Notes: generated by a model from the sequence alone, not told the origin. Positions 47,174 through 56,631 are shown, numbered from the stretch's first letter. The stretch: DNA of 64,000 nt from Laceyella sediminis (GCF_003003125.1 NZ_PVTZ01000008.1:1-64000); one strand, 5' to 3'. Numbers and translations: made by a program.

Positions 47174-47878
47174 ATGAATCCGTTCCCTTCCTGGGATGAA
47201 TGTGCCAATATGAAGTTGGCTTTTTTTCCTATCGGTTCCACTGAACAGCACGGTACCCATCTGCCGATTCACACCGATACGATTATCGCTGCCATCGTTG
47301 CACAACGGTTGGCGGAACGGTTCGCCCCCGCTTATGTGGTGCCAGCCCTCCCTTATTCAGCCTCATTTGAACACAGCGGATTTCCCGGCTCGGTTTCCCT
47401 ACGGGTGACCACCATCACCGCTGTCATGCAGGATGTCATTCACTCACTGGAACAGTCGGGCATCTCGCGCTGCGTGATAGTCAATGGACACGGCGGCAAT
47501 GCCCTCCTCCACAATATTGCGCAGGAATTAAACGCACACGGACATCGGGTCATGCTGGCCCCCAAGCGCTTGCATTGGGAGCGCGCTTACCAGCAGGCAG
47601 GCATCTCTGTCAGCCTGAGCCAAGACATGCACGCCGGCGAGGCAGAAACATCTATACTTATGCACTTGTTTGCCGATGGTGTAGTCAAAACGGACAAGTT
47701 GATCGACGTGGATACGCCGCGGCGACCTCTGTTAGAAGTAGTAGGAATGAAGGCGTTTACCCCAACCGGAACGATCGGATTCCCTTCCCGGGCCACCTCG
47801 GCAAAGGGCAAAGCACTTCTGGACGCCTTGGTGCGCGAAATCTCCCATTCCGTGGAAGAATTCATGTCCTTGGGCTGA
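47174..47878 (+). CDS. Creatininase-family metal-dependent amidohydrolase
   Basis: 234 residues with the family metal ligands: Glu and His in IGSTEQHGTHLPIHTDT, His and the Gly-rich loop in VNGHGGNALL, and Glu in DMHAGEAETS. Members hydrolyse cyclic or formyl amides (creatinine, formylated riboflavin precursors) or trim the mycofactocin peptide; no partner genes are here, so the substrate is open. AGGTGATCAT precedes the ATG. It stands alone and is followed by a repeat element. Confidence 0.85.
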   Translation: MNPFPSWDECANMKLAFFPIGSTEQHGTHLPIHTDTIIAAIVAQRLAERFAPAYVVPALPYSASFEHSGFPGSVSLRVTTITAVMQDVIHSLEQSGISRCVIVNGHGGNALLHNIAQELNAHGHRVMLAPKRLHWERAYQQAGISVSLSQDMHAGEAETSILMHLFADGVVKTDKLIDVDTPRRPLLEVVGMKAFTPTGTIGFPSRATSAKGKALLDALVREISHSVEEFMSLG

Positions 47879-47929
47879 CGACGGCTAGCATCTACATAAG
47901 CGGTAGAGCGAAGGTGTAACAGGCACCCA

Positions 47930-48063
47930 AGGGCGTGTCTGATGAATAGGCCAGCGGCTCCAAAACCATTTTCTCATTCGCTTCACTTGTGCATCGGCGC
48001 TCCTCGAGAAAAGGTTTTTCCGCCGCTTCTTCCCCACCAACTTGATTTGCCAGACACACCCTA
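47930..48063 (+). repeat. MITE-like dispersed repeat, full copy
   Basis: 134 bases, ends AGGGCGTGTCTG and CAGACACACCCTA, internal inverted arms AAAACCATTTTCTC and GAGAAAAGGTTTT. It is about 90% identical by eye to the copy at 52,292 in opposite orientation, and carries no coding capacity. Confidence 0.8.
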
Positions 48064-48079
48064 GTCAGCCAAGACATAC

Positions 48080-48111
48080 AAACAAGCGCCTCTTTTAAGA
48101 AGGCGCTTGTT
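48080..48111 (-). terminator. Terminator overlapping the end of the permease gene
   Basis: ACAAGCGCCT and AGGCGCTTGT pair on the minus strand; the stop codon of the permease lies in the loop, and TTGTATG follows. Confidence 0.75.
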
Positions 48112-49453
48112 CTTGTTTCCTTTTTCTGATGTTCATCCATCCGTAGGCTACACTCAACAAAGTCACCCACACCAAACCGGTGATAATCGCGTACATCCAC
48201 TTCTCATCTAACAACATGGTCAGCAAGATGGACACCAGCGCGCCCGCCCCAAACAAAGCGATCAACGACAGCTTGTCTTCCGCCTGCCGCCGGTAGCAAA
48301 AATAAGTTATAAATATGATGAGCCAGGTGAAAATGCCGCCAAAAATCGAAATACCAAACATCGTGCTGTACGCAGTTGGCGTCAGCATGTTGAGCAACAC
48401 CGCAATTCCCAAACCAAACGAAGAGACGAGCAACGCTTGCAGGGGAACCCCTCGCTTAGTAACCTTCCCCCATGCGCGTGGCGCAAAGCCGCTTTGCGCT
48501 AAGGAAAACATCATACGCGTGCAAGCGTAAAGATTGGCGTTCATGGTGGACAGCGCCGCCGTCAGGATGATGAAGTTCATTATCCCCGCCGCATACGGAA
48601 TCTCCAAAAGGGAGAGCACCTTGACAAACGGACTCTGATGGACCGCATCCCCTCCCACTTGATTCCATGGCACCACTGCCAACATCACCGCCATTGCCAA
48701 AACATAGAAGAGAATGAGGCGAATGACCATCCATTTCATCGATTGCTTCAACACTTGTTTGGGGTGTTTAGCCTCACCCGCGGTTACCGCCACAATCTCC
48801 GTTCCCATGAAACTGAATGTAGCCATCACGATCCCCATCCAGACTCCGGACCATCCATGAGGCATAAAGCCTCCCTGTGCCCGCAAATGGCTCAAGCTCT
48901 GTGCCGGGTCTCCCAAAATGAGACTGCCCCCGAGAATGATAAAGCCAATGATCGCCAACACCTTGACAGTGGAAAACCAATATTCGAACAAGCCGAAGCT
49001 TTTCACCGACATGGCGTTGACCATGAATATGATAAGTGCAAAGACTACAACCCAAATCCATGTCGGCACGCCAGGAAACCACATCTTCATATAAAGGCCT
49101 ACGGCAGTAGCTTCCCCGCCGATGGTAATGGCGTTGGCTGCCCAATACGTATATCGAACAAGATAGCCAAACCATGGCCCCAACACCAGCTCAGCATGAA
49201 CTCCGAATGAGCCTGCGGTAGGGTGAACCATGGACATGTTCGCCAGACAATAAACCATCATCACCACGATCAACGCGGTGCCCAGATAGCTGAGAATCAC
49301 TGCCGGCCCCGCATAATGAATCGACAAACTCGATCCCATGAACAAACCGGTGCCGATAGCGCTTCCCAGCCCGATCATCATCAATTGCCGGCCTGTCAAT
49401 TCCCGTCTGAGAATATCCTCGTTCCGGCCAGCCTGAACTCTGCTCCCACTCAA
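48095..49453 (-). CDS. Amino acid permease, AAT family (APC superfamily)
   Basis: A 452-residue, 12-helix secondary transporter. The first helix has the family signature MIGLGSAIGTGLFMGS, and GTEIVAVTAGEAKHPKQ sits in the sixth-helix loop region. It resembles Bacillus AAT-family permeases for proline, GABA, histidine or arginine; substrate not resolved. The start is a TTG after GGGTGG, with no better alternative. Confidence 0.85.
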   Translation of the reverse strand: MSGSRVQAGRNEDILRRELTGRQLMMIGLGSAIGTGLFMGSSLSIHYAGPAVILSYLGTALIVVMMVYCLANMSMVHPTAGSFGVHAELVLGPWFGYLVRYTYWAANAITIGGEATAVGLYMKMWFPGVPTWIWVVVFALIIFMVNAMSVKSFGLFEYWFSTVKVLAIIGFIILGGSLILGDPAQSLSHLRAQGGFMPHGWSGVWMGIVMATFSFMGTEIVAVTAGEAKHPKQVLKQSMKWMVIRLILFYVLAMAVMLAVVPWNQVGGDAVHQSPFVKVLSLLEIPYAAGIMNFIILTAALSTMNANLYACTRMMFSLAQSGFAPRAWGKVTKRGVPLQALLVSSFGLGIAVLLNMLTPTAYSTMFGISIFGGIFTWLIIFITYFCYRRQAEDKLSLIALFGAGALVSILLTMLLDEKWMYAIITGLVWVTLLSVAYGWMNIRKRKQEQAPS

Positions 49454-49539
49454 CTAAACCACCCTATTCTCTCTTTTTCGGCACCTTGGACAACGTACCG
49501 TTGAACATACATTTTAACTTACAATAATTCCTCACTCAA

Positions 49540-49564
49540 TAAAAAATGCCCCCTTGTGGGAGCA
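49540..49564 (-). terminator. Terminator after the kinase-like gene
   Basis: GCTCCC and GGGGGC pair around ACAA on the minus strand and run into ATTTTTTATT, directly after the stop. Confidence 0.75.
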
Positions 49565-49569
49565 CAAAC

Positions 49570-50286
49570 TTAGGACGAATACCGTTTGCGACGGCGAATA
49601 TGCCAATCGGAGGAAGAGTAATGGCGACGGTGTGAGGAAGAGTAGCTGTGATGATGTCGGTGACGGCGATAGTCGGAAGAAGAGTAGTATCGGCGCTTCC
49701 GTTTCCAATTTGATGAGGAGAAAAAGCCAAACAATCCACAGTGATATTTTAGGGCTTCCAAGTCTTCAGCCAATTCCCCTTTGTGAGCGGCGGGGTGATC
49801 GGTGTGGAAGAAACGGCCCACATCCACGATTTTGACCTGCCCATCCTGATCGATCATGATGTTATTCAAGTGCAAGTCATCTGGTATGATCCCTTGGCCG
49901 TAACACCGTTCAATCGCTTCTTCAATCTGGCTAAACTGCCGTTCGGTCAATTTTTCGCCCGCTTTCAGGGCTTGTCCCAATGTATATCCACTCACCTTGT
50001 CCACAATCATAAACTTGTCCTCTTTATAGTGGAGCGTGGGAAAAGCGGGATGCTCTTGCAGCTCGGCCAATAACACCGCATCCCCCTTCTCGCTGGGATC
50101 GGCCTTGAACACTTTGACCGCATACTGTTCAAATTCATACACCTTGCCGCTCAATCCTTCTCCCAACAAGCGGTGGTGCTGGTCCATGTTCCCTACCACA
50201 ATCATTGCGCCGAGATGTTCAACAACGGCCGGATCAATCGATAACGCGTGTCGGTCCATCATGGGTCCCCTTTCAAGCTTGCGCAT
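49570..50286 (-). CDS. Small protein kinase with Ser/Tyr/His/Arg-rich tail
   Basis: 238 residues. Residues about 35-60 form a glycine loop (LGEGLSGKVYEF) and the Lys strand (YAVKVFKAD); IIPDDLHLNNIMIDQDG is the catalytic loop (Asp and Asn kept, the HRD His replaced) and KIVDVGRFF replaces DFG. It is like the short YrzF/bud32-type kinases of Bacillus. Residues about 188-238 are a low-complexity tail of SSS, YYS, HRRHY and RRRKR blocks, similar in style to spore coat proteins phosphorylated by coat kinases. ATG 50286 has GGAGAT ahead; ATG 50262 is an alternative. Confidence 0.75.
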   Translation of the reverse strand: MRKLERGPMMDRHALSIDPAVVEHLGAMIVVGNMDQHHRLLGEGLSGKVYEFEQYAVKVFKADPSEKGDAVLLAELQEHPAFPTLHYKEDKFMIVDKVSGYTLGQALKAGEKLTERQFSQIEEAIERCYGQGIIPDDLHLNNIMIDQDGQVKIVDVGRFFHTDHPAAHKGELAEDLEALKYHCGLFGFFSSSNWKRKRRYYSSSDYRRHRHHHSYSSSHRRHYSSSDWHIRRRKRYSS

Positions 50287-50421
50287 TTTATCTCCATGGT
50301 ACGCTTTCCCTACCTACTTACGAGAGAAACGCATTGCGATGAGATGTAACAAATCGTTCACGTAATTGCACCAGAAATCAAGGCGCTTCCTCTGCCACTT
50401 GGCATCCGTTAGACCCTTTCT

Positions 50422-51288
50422 TCACACTGGATCGTCCACTAGGCGCGGTTGCAATATCTGCTTGATCTGGCCCATTTGCCGCAAAGCATGCTCATATCCC
50501 AATTGCAGGCAGTGAAACGCCTTGTCAAAATCAAACATGCCCACAGCGTTAGCTTCCGGTTGCAACACCAGATCCGCTTGCCCGGTCACATGCTTGATTT
50601 GATGGGCCAACCCGATGCTCACCGCCCGTTTCAACACCGATATGCAGGACGGGAAAGGGGTATCAACCGCTGCGGCCGACACCATATTAATCGCGATGAC
50701 CCGCTCTGCTCCCATCGCATGCAAGGCAGAGACCGGACAGTTGTCAATCACGCCTCCATCGATAAACACTCGGTTGCCGTATTCGACCGGCTTAAACAGC
50801 AAAGGGATGGAGCAACTGGCTTGGACAGCTACAGCAATGGGAATGTCCGTCACCACTTCTGAATCGGGGCAAGGTGGCCGCATGGTGTGAGAAGTGAAGA
50901 TCACCTTTTTGCCTGATTTTAAATCGGCCGCCACCAGGGCGACTGGCAATCGCATCTCCCGCATATGCGCGTGATTCGTTTTGTGGGCGATCAATTGGTG
51001 AAGCCGTTCGCCTTTAAACAGACCCGGGAGGGAAAAGTCGCCACGCAACAGTTTGAATATCAGCGCTTTGTAATCTACGTCGAGCACATCGCGCGTAAAG
51101 GCGGGCACGAAGGCTGTCAGTTCATCCACCGACAATCCGTAACCATACAAAGCTGCAACCATCGCCCCCGAACTCGTCCCGGCCAAGGCATGAATTTGGA
51201 TGCCGTGCTCCTCCAACGCTTTCAACACCCCGACATGGGCACAACTGGTGATGCCTCCGCCACTCAACGCTACTCCGACTTTTTCCAT
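50422..51288 (-). CDS. Patatin-like phospholipase
   Basis: 288-residue serine hydrolase with a Ser-Asp dyad: the nucleophile elbow GTSSG (about residue 39-43), the oxyanion-like GGGITSCAHVG, and DGGVIDNCPV with the Asp. It resembles the bacterial RssA/YlbK group. There is no signal peptide, so it acts on the inner face or on intracellular lipids. GAGGTCGGGTGAA precedes the ATG at 51288. Confidence 0.88.
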   Translation of the reverse strand: MEKVGVALSGGGITSCAHVGVLKALEEHGIQIHALAGTSSGAMVAALYGYGLSVDELTAFVPAFTRDVLDVDYKALIFKLLRGDFSLPGLFKGERLHQLIAHKTNHAHMREMRLPVALVAADLKSGKKVIFTSHTMRPPCPDSEVVTDIPIAVAVQASCSIPLLFKPVEYGNRVFIDGGVIDNCPVSALHAMGAERVIAINMVSAAAVDTPFPSCISVLKRAVSIGLAHQIKHVTGQADLVLQPEANAVGMFDFDKAFHCLQLGYEHALRQMGQIKQILQPRLVDDPV

Positions 51289-51391
51289 TTCACCCGACCT
51301 CTCGCATTGCAAATGATAATTTCAGTATCCGCATGCCGCATGAGTGATATTCCTCCGTTTTTCGCCGCTTATCAGTGAAAACCTTTCCATC

Positions 51392-51412
51392 AAAAAAGCC
51401 CCTTTGGGGGCC
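51392..51412 (-). terminator. Terminator after the 51-residue gene
   Basis: GCCCCC and GGGGC pair around AAA and are followed by TTTTTTG on the minus strand. Confidence 0.85.
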
Positions 51413-51424
51413 GATGGTACGCGT

Positions 51425-51580
51425 TTATTCACCTTGTCGCTTCACTTTCGATTCGCCGATTTGACTGTGCGCTTCATAAATGGCGGCAGAGACGTTTTGT
51501 TGTTTGTCGTCAAATCCAACCTCTTCTGCAAACTCCGTGTCTTCTTGTGCCAGGTCATTCTGTTTCTTCTTATTCTCCAC
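51425..51580 (-). CDS. 51-residue hydrophilic protein
   Basis: The GTG start has a strong site (AGGAGGAAATCACC) and a terminator lies just after the stop. The product is Glu/Gln/Lys-rich, without Cys or hydrophobic spans (ENKKKQNDLAQEDTEFAEEV at the N terminus). It looks like the small hydrophilic proteins found in spores or induced at sporulation, but I do not recognise the family. Confidence 0.65.
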   Translation of the reverse strand: MENKKKQNDLAQEDTEFAEEVGFDDKQQNVSAAIYEAHSQIGESKVKRQGE

Positions 51581-51750
51581 GGTGATTTCCTCCTATCATA
51601 ATGGCTGATGGGGTTAGCTTACCCAGTCCTAGGCGGATGTTATCCATCTATTGGATAAGGCAAAGTCGTATGATCCATCTGTGCATAAATGAACCTTGGC
51701 CGCACCACTGATACTTAGCTTGGATCGGCATGAATTGGCTTGATGACGTT

Positions 51751-52179
51751 CTATCTCTCTGCGCCCTTGCGCACAAGCAACCAACCCCAGCCAATCATCA
51801 CCAACGCCCCTGCGTCAAACAACAAATCGTAGCCAAGCGGGTTGGGCACATACTCATGAACGTGGTGTACACCCAATAAATGATGGTTGATGACCCCTTC
51901 TAGCAAATTGAACAACCCCCCGCCCAGCAAAAAATATCCCCAAAAGCGTCGCCGTTCTCTTAGCGTTATGAGCGGATCGCTCCGTGAAATCAATACCGTG
52001 GCCGCAAACCACACAAATGTGATGGCCAAATGGAACCAGCCGTCACTCACCACTTGGTCGGGTTTGGCATGGTACATGACCATACTGTGCCACTGCAACA
52101 ATTGATGAAAAATGATGCCGTCCAACATCCCCGTCACACCGACGCCAAAAAGAAATGCGCCCCAATACTGCTTGCGCAT
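51751..52179 (-). CDS. DUF2243-family membrane protein
   Basis: 142 residues, four hydrophobic helices. The conserved, His-rich loops GMLDGIIFHQLLQWH and GVINHHLLGVHHVHEYVPN identify the DUF2243 family; the His clusters suggest metal or haem binding, function unknown. AAGGAGGTGATGGC precedes the ATG. Confidence 0.85.
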   Translation of the reverse strand: MRKQYWGAFLFGVGVTGMLDGIIFHQLLQWHSMVMYHAKPDQVVSDGWFHLAITFVWFAATVLISRSDPLITLRERRRFWGYFLLGGGLFNLLEGVINHHLLGVHHVHEYVPNPLGYDLLFDAGALVMIGWGWLLVRKGAER

Positions 52180-52291
52180 GCCATCACCTCCTTACCCCAC
52201 ATTGTGGTCAATCCGCGTCTCCATTAATCGGACCCCGCAATAAAACAAGCCCCTTCCGGCACGATGGGCCTGAAGCGGGCTCTCCTTGCAC

Positions 52292-52426
52292 TAGGGTGTG
52301 TCTGGCAAATCAAGTTGGTGGGTAAGAAGCGGCGGAAAAACCTTTTCTCGAGAAGCGCCTCGCCACGCGTGAAGCGAATGAGAAAATGGTTTTGGAGCCG
52401 TTGGCCTATTCATCAGACACGCCCTA
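52292..52426 (-). repeat. MITE-like dispersed repeat, full copy abutting psuG
   Basis: 135 bases, TAGGGTGTGTCTGGCAAATC at the left and CATCAGACACGCCCTA at the right; opposite orientation to the copy at 47,930. Its right end lies one base from the psuG stop codon, so it may serve as the psuG transcript end. Confidence 0.8.
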
Positions 52427-52427
52427 A

Positions 52428-53348
52428 TTAACTGATCAACGCATGATAAGCCACCGCGATCTGTGCAGCGACTCGGGCATTGTGTTTCACCAGCGCGACA
52501 TTGGCCGCCAAGCTTTCGCCTCCCGACAACGCTTTGATCCGATCCAACAAAAAAGGGGTGATTCGCTTTCCAGTGATCCCCTCCTGCTTCGCTTCCTTGA
52601 GTGCACTGCAAATGATCGCTTCCATCTTATCAAAATCTAAAGCAGCTTCCGACGGTACCGGATTGGCGACCACTAATCCCCCATCCAACCCCATATCCCA
52701 TTTGGCGCGCATGATCTGGGCGACATCCTCGGGCGCGTCGACGCGGCAATCCACGCCGTATCCGCTATCGCGAGCATAAAAGGAAGGAAAGGCGTCTGTT
52801 TGATAACCGATGACCGGAACACCGTTTGTTTCCAATACCTCCAACGTCCGCCCAATATCCAAAATCGACTTGACGCCGGCGCTGACCACAGCTACCCGAG
52901 TGCGCGCCAGTTCGGTCAAATCAGCGGAAATGTCCATCGTCTGTTCCCCTTCCCGATGCACTCCGCCGATCCCGCCGGTGGCAAAGACGCGAATGCCGAC
53001 CGCCGCCGCGCAGATCATGGTCGCCGCTACCGTGGTCGCGCCAACCTTTCCCATCGCCAGCACATAGGGAAGATCACGGCGGCTCACTTTTTCCACCTGT
53101 TTGTGCGTGGCCAAAAACGCCAGTTCTTCGGCGTCCAATCCTATTCTCACCTTATGGTTAAAAATTGCGATCGTCGCCGGAACAGCACCTTGCTCGCGTA
53201 TGATCTGTTCCACTTCCTGGGCCGTGGACAAGTTGTGCGGATAAGGCATGCCATGGGAAATGATGGTACTTTCCAAAGCGACGACGGGCTTGCCTCCATC
53301 CAATGCCCGTTTTACTTTCGCAGACAGGTGCCACATCTCTTCTCTCAT
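52428..53348 (-). CDS. psuG: Pseudouridine-5'-phosphate glycosidase
   Basis: Splits pseudouridine 5'-phosphate to uracil and ribose 5-phosphate. The 306-residue protein has [14 protein letters not shown] near the N terminus, [22 protein letters not shown] and the [15 protein letters not shown] segment with the catalytic Lys. GGGGAGAGCGC precedes the ATG, and the start overlaps the psuK stop by four bases. Confidence 0.95.
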   Translation of the reverse strand: MREEMWHLSAKVKRALDGGKPVVALESTIISHGMPYPHNLSTAQEVEQIIREQGAVPATIAIFNHKVRIGLDAEELAFLATHKQVEKVSRRDLPYVLAMGKVGATTVAATMICAAAVGIRVFATGGIGGVHREGEQTMDISADLTELARTRVAVVSAGVKSILDIGRTLEVLETNGVPVIGYQTDAFPSFYARDSGYGVDCRVDAPEDVAQIMRAKWDMGLDGGLVVANPVPSEAALDFDKMEAIICSALKEAKQEGITGKRITPFLLDRIKALSGGESLAANVALVKHNARVAAQIAVAYHALIS

Positions 53349-54295
53349 GCGCTCTCCCCTCTTAACTGCTGCTGAATCCGTTCAAAACTCAAATCGCAAG
53401 CCACATTATCGACGGTTTGCACCGTGAGTTGCGCCATAGCCAATCCAAATCGAACCGCTTCTGCACCTACTGTCCCCCGCATCCATTGAACCAGTACGCC
53501 AGCCACAAAGGCATCCCCGGCCCCAGTCGCATCCACCACAGCGGCAGCCGTCGCAGGCCACCGCAACCATTCCGTCGCCGACGCGCAGATGACCCCCTGT
53601 CCGCCCAATGTGAGAAATACCTGCTTTACGCCTTTTTCCAGCAAAGAGTTGGCCACCGTTTCCGCTTCTGCTGGAGAGCCGATGGGCTTGCCAGTCAATG
53701 CTTCCGCTTCTTCAATGTTGCAAAAGAGCATCTCTAACCCTTCCAAATGCGCTTTGACTTTGGGAGCTTTGACGGCGGAAACCAAATTGACGCACACCGG
53801 AATCTGTTCTCGCCGACAACGCCCGATCACATACTGAAGCGTCTGTTCAGGAAGATTCGTGTCGAGAAACACCAAAGCGGCCGAAGCGATCAACGGCCAA
53901 CGCGGCTCAATCCAAGCAACGGTCATTTCTTCATATATCATCGTGTCGGCGAACGAGACAACCAGTTCCCCATTGGCATCGATCAGCGCCGTATAAGTAC
54001 CCGTCCGGGCAGTAGGACTAATGTCCACATACTGGACATCTACCCCCGCCCGTTTTGTACCCATGATCACCCTTTCGCCGATGCGATCTCGGCCCACACG
54101 GGAAACCAAAGAAACGCGCTCCCCCAACCTCGCCACCGCTTCTGCCACATTGCGGGCCACGCCGCCACATGTTTCAATCGTTACCGCCGGATTGGAAGAG
54201 CCCAATCTGACGGTGGTTTGACTCATCGCCTTGCGGTCCAAGTGGGCTCCGCCGATACACAAAAGCCCGGACCAGACGCTCTTCTGATTCACCAA
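53345..54295 (-). CDS. psuK: PfkB-family carbohydrate kinase, probable pseudouridine kinase
   Basis: 316 residues with the PfkB motifs: the N-terminal [15 protein letters not shown] and the C-terminal [14 protein letters not shown] with the catalytic Asp. Overlap with psuG makes pseudouridine the likely substrate (phosphorylation before cleavage). The start is a TTG after GAGGGAGAG (GTG one codon on is possible). Confidence 0.88.
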   Translation of the reverse strand: MVNQKSVWSGLLCIGGAHLDRKAMSQTTVRLGSSNPAVTIETCGGVARNVAEAVARLGERVSLVSRVGRDRIGERVIMGTKRAGVDVQYVDISPTARTGTYTALIDANGELVVSFADTMIYEEMTVAWIEPRWPLIASAALVFLDTNLPEQTLQYVIGRCRREQIPVCVNLVSAVKAPKVKAHLEGLEMLFCNIEEAEALTGKPIGSPAEAETVANSLLEKGVKQVFLTLGGQGVICASATEWLRWPATAAAVVDATGAGDAFVAGVLVQWMRGTVGAEAVRFGLAMAQLTVQTVDNVACDLSFERIQQQLRGESA

Positions 54296-54491
54296 ACCAT
54301 CTCTCCCTCATCTATTTAGTCAGGAGCTTGAAGCGGGAAACCCAAACACGAACGGAATTATTCTTTATTTTCAGAACCATCCAATTACAGTTTAACAAAA
54401 CCATGTGCACTGAACCAGCTTTTTAATCCCTCTCGCATGAGGAAGAAATTATCCATCCATATTAAAAAAAATGACCAAAGTAAGACCGACG

Positions 54492-54629
54492 ATGATCATT
54501 CAGCAAGTGGATCTTTTTCCTCTGTTCCATCCTCTGTCTGAACCATACGGTGACGCCAATGGCTATAAACGTTATCGTACCTGTTTGGAGCGAATCAACT
54601 CCTTACAGCGGGATGGAACTCCTTACTGA
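54492..54629 (+). pseudogene. N-terminal scrap of an enolase-superfamily gene
   Basis: A 45-codon frame whose first 31 residues ([20 protein letters not shown] within them) look like the start of a mandelate racemase/muconate lactonising enzyme-type protein. It has no ribosome binding site and loses the pattern after about residue 31, then stops. I take it as a decayed gene fragment; recognition is from pattern memory only. Confidence 0.35.
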
Positions 54630-54666
54630 TAACCGTCGGCATCCATCGAGAAAGAAGGTGAGAATC

Positions 54667-54819
54667 ATGAACCGAGAACCGCGACCAGCATGGGACGCCT
54701 CAGATGAAGAGATCCTGTCGATGGGCCACGAAAAGAAACAGGAATCGGCCAACTCGCTTATCTACAATCAATCTTCTTCCGATGACGAACCAAATTGGGA
54801 TCTTCTTGTTGAAAGATAA
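54667..54819 (+). CDS. 50-residue acidic protein of unknown function
   Basis: AAGAAGGTGAGAATC precedes the ATG, and a strong terminator follows the stop. The product is hydrophilic and acidic, with a Ser/Asp-rich C-terminal part ending EPNWDLLVER. No family recognised; 39 further upstream codons in frame lack a site and overlap the enolase scrap. Confidence 0.6.
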   Translation: MNREPRPAWDASDEEILSMGHEKKQESANSLIYNQSSSDDEPNWDLLVER

Positions 54820-54835
54820 TGTCACCCAAATCCCT

Positions 54836-54878
54836 TTGGCCGGGAGGACAAATCACCTGTCCCCTCCCGGCCAATTTT
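54836..54878 (+). terminator. Terminator after the 50-residue gene
   Basis: TTGGCCGGGAGG and CCTCCCGGCCAA form a 12-base-pair stem followed by TTTTT. Confidence 0.92.
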
Positions 54879-55057
54879 TATGTATCCCGCACGACCAGAC
54901 ACAAAACATAATATTATTTACTATCAGAATATTATTATTTATAATAACATTAGTTATCCTGTCATATTTACAAAAATGATCTCTTCTTTTTCATGCAACC
55001 GTTCGTACTAAACTCCTACACACCCAATCTATCTATTTGTAAAGGAGGCGTCTTCAT

Positions 55058-56563
55058 TTGAGAAAGCGTTTGCTCTCTTGGTTAGCCATTTGCTGTCTGC
55101 TCACTCTGCCTTTCTCAGCTCCACCGCCCGTTGCAGCCGAGGAACAGCCGTCTTTGTCCCACGTCTTCGAGATGGCCGCCGCAGAGTTTGAGGTGCCCGT
55201 TGAAGTGTTGTTGGCGATTGGCTATGCCGAGACAAGATGGATGGATCATCAGGGCCAACCCAGCCAGCTCAACGGATACGGCATTATGCATTTGGCCGAA
55301 AACCCCACCAATGACTCATTGGTACAAGCCAGCCGATTGCTAGGCATAGATAAACAAGTGCTGACCCGGGACATCCAGGCTAACATCCGTGGCGCGGCAG
55401 CCGTGTTGCGGCAAATCGCCAAAGAACAAAACCAGGGACACGTACCGAAGAAGCTGGCCGATTGGTACACAGTCGTAGCGGAATACAGCGGACTATCCAG
55501 CCACCAAACCAAAGCATGGTATGCCGATGATGTATATGCTCTGATCAACCGCGGCGTCTCCCGCGTTATCAACGGCCAAGAGGTGCGATTAAAACCCACG
55601 CCGGTCACACCCAACCGCGGGGAATACGGTGAACCTCGCGATCCGTCCGGCCAAGCCACACCCGATTATCCCGAAGCGCGCTGGGTAGCGGCATCCAGTG
55701 CCAACTATACTGCCGCCAACAGGGAATCCGACGGCAATGCCATCAACTACGTGATCATCCACACCACGCAAGGCTCTTATAATGGTACGATCAGTTGGTT
55801 TCAAAATCCCTCTGCCCAAGTAAGCGCGCATTATGTCATCCGCTCCAGTGATGGACAAGTGACCCAAATGGTGCAGAACAAAGACATCGCTTGGCATGCT
55901 GGCAACTGGGATTACAATGTCCACTCCGTAGGGATAGAGCATGAAGGGTATGTAAATGATCCAGCCTGGTACACTGATGCCATGTACCGCGCCTCTGCCA
56001 AGCTGACCCGCTGGTTGTGCGACAGGTACGGGATTCCCAAAGACCGCAGTCACATTATTGGCCATAACCAAGTTCCAGGCGCCACCCACACCGACCCCGG
56101 CCCCAATTGGGATTGGAACTATTACATGAGCTTAGTCAATCAGTCGGGCGGCGGTGCCGATTTGGTCACTGATAACGCCACTTCGAACCGCTTCACTGCC
56201 AGCGCCAATTGGGCGATAGGCACGACCAATGCCCAAAAATACGGAGCCGATTATCGCTATGCCAAGCCTGAAACGATCAGTGACGCAGCATGGTACAAAG
56301 TAAACCTCCCCACCTCTGGAAGTTATGATGTATATGCTTGGTGGCCGTCAGGCTCCATCTACAATGACCGGACACCTTATGTGATCAACACCACCAACGG
56401 TAGCCAGACCGTCCACGTTTCCCAACGCTCCAGCGGAGGTGTCTGGAACCATCTAGGAACCTTCAACTTTGCAGCGGGTGACGCCAACCGTATTGCCGTG
56501 TCGCGCTGGACGACAGGCACCGGTTATGTCATCGCTGATGCCGTCAAATTCGTGAAAAGGTAA
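55058..56563 (+). CDS. Secreted N-acetylmuramoyl-L-alanine amidase with golvesin-like C-terminal domain
   Basis: 501 residues, starting with TTG after AAAGGAGGCG. Residues 1-27 are a signal peptide (cleavage near VAA-EE). Residues about 30-150 resemble a lysozyme-like/transglycosylase fold (LLAIGYAETRW, GYGIMHL). Residues about 225-365 are an Amidase_2 (T7 lysozyme-like) zinc domain with YVIIHTTQGS, HYVIRSSDGQVTQMV, HSVGIEHEG and GHNQVPGATHTDPG. Residues about 375-500 match the golvesin/Xly carbohydrate-binding-like domain (ADYRYAKP, YDVYAWWP, VIADAVKFVKR). The combination is commoner in actinobacterial amidases. It acts on peptidoglycan. Confidence 0.9.
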   Translation: MRKRLLSWLAICCLLTLPFSAPPPVAAEEQPSLSHVFEMAAAEFEVPVEVLLAIGYAETRWMDHQGQPSQLNGYGIMHLAENPTNDSLVQASRLLGIDKQVLTRDIQANIRGAAAVLRQIAKEQNQGHVPKKLADWYTVVAEYSGLSSHQTKAWYADDVYALINRGVSRVINGQEVRLKPTPVTPNRGEYGEPRDPSGQATPDYPEARWVAASSANYTAANRESDGNAINYVIIHTTQGSYNGTISWFQNPSAQVSAHYVIRSSDGQVTQMVQNKDIAWHAGNWDYNVHSVGIEHEGYVNDPAWYTDAMYRASAKLTRWLCDRYGIPKDRSHIIGHNQVPGATHTDPGPNWDWNYYMSLVNQSGGGADLVTDNATSNRFTASANWAIGTTNAQKYGADYRYAKPETISDAAWYKVNLPTSGSYDVYAWWPSGSIYNDRTPYVINTTNGSQTVHVSQRSSGGVWNHLGTFNFAAGDANRIAVSRWTTGTGYVIADAVKFVKR

Positions 56564-56592
56564 AGGAACCACCGCTTGCCAACAACTAAGCG

Positions 56593-56629
56593 TAAAGCGG
56601 CCCGCCATACAGGCGGGCCGCTTGTTTTC
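56593..56629. terminator. Terminator between the amidase and the small membrane protein gene
   Basis: AAGCGGCCCGCC and GGCGGGCCGCTT form a 12-base-pair stem with TTGTTTT on the plus strand. Confidence 0.88.
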
Positions 56630-56631
56630 AC

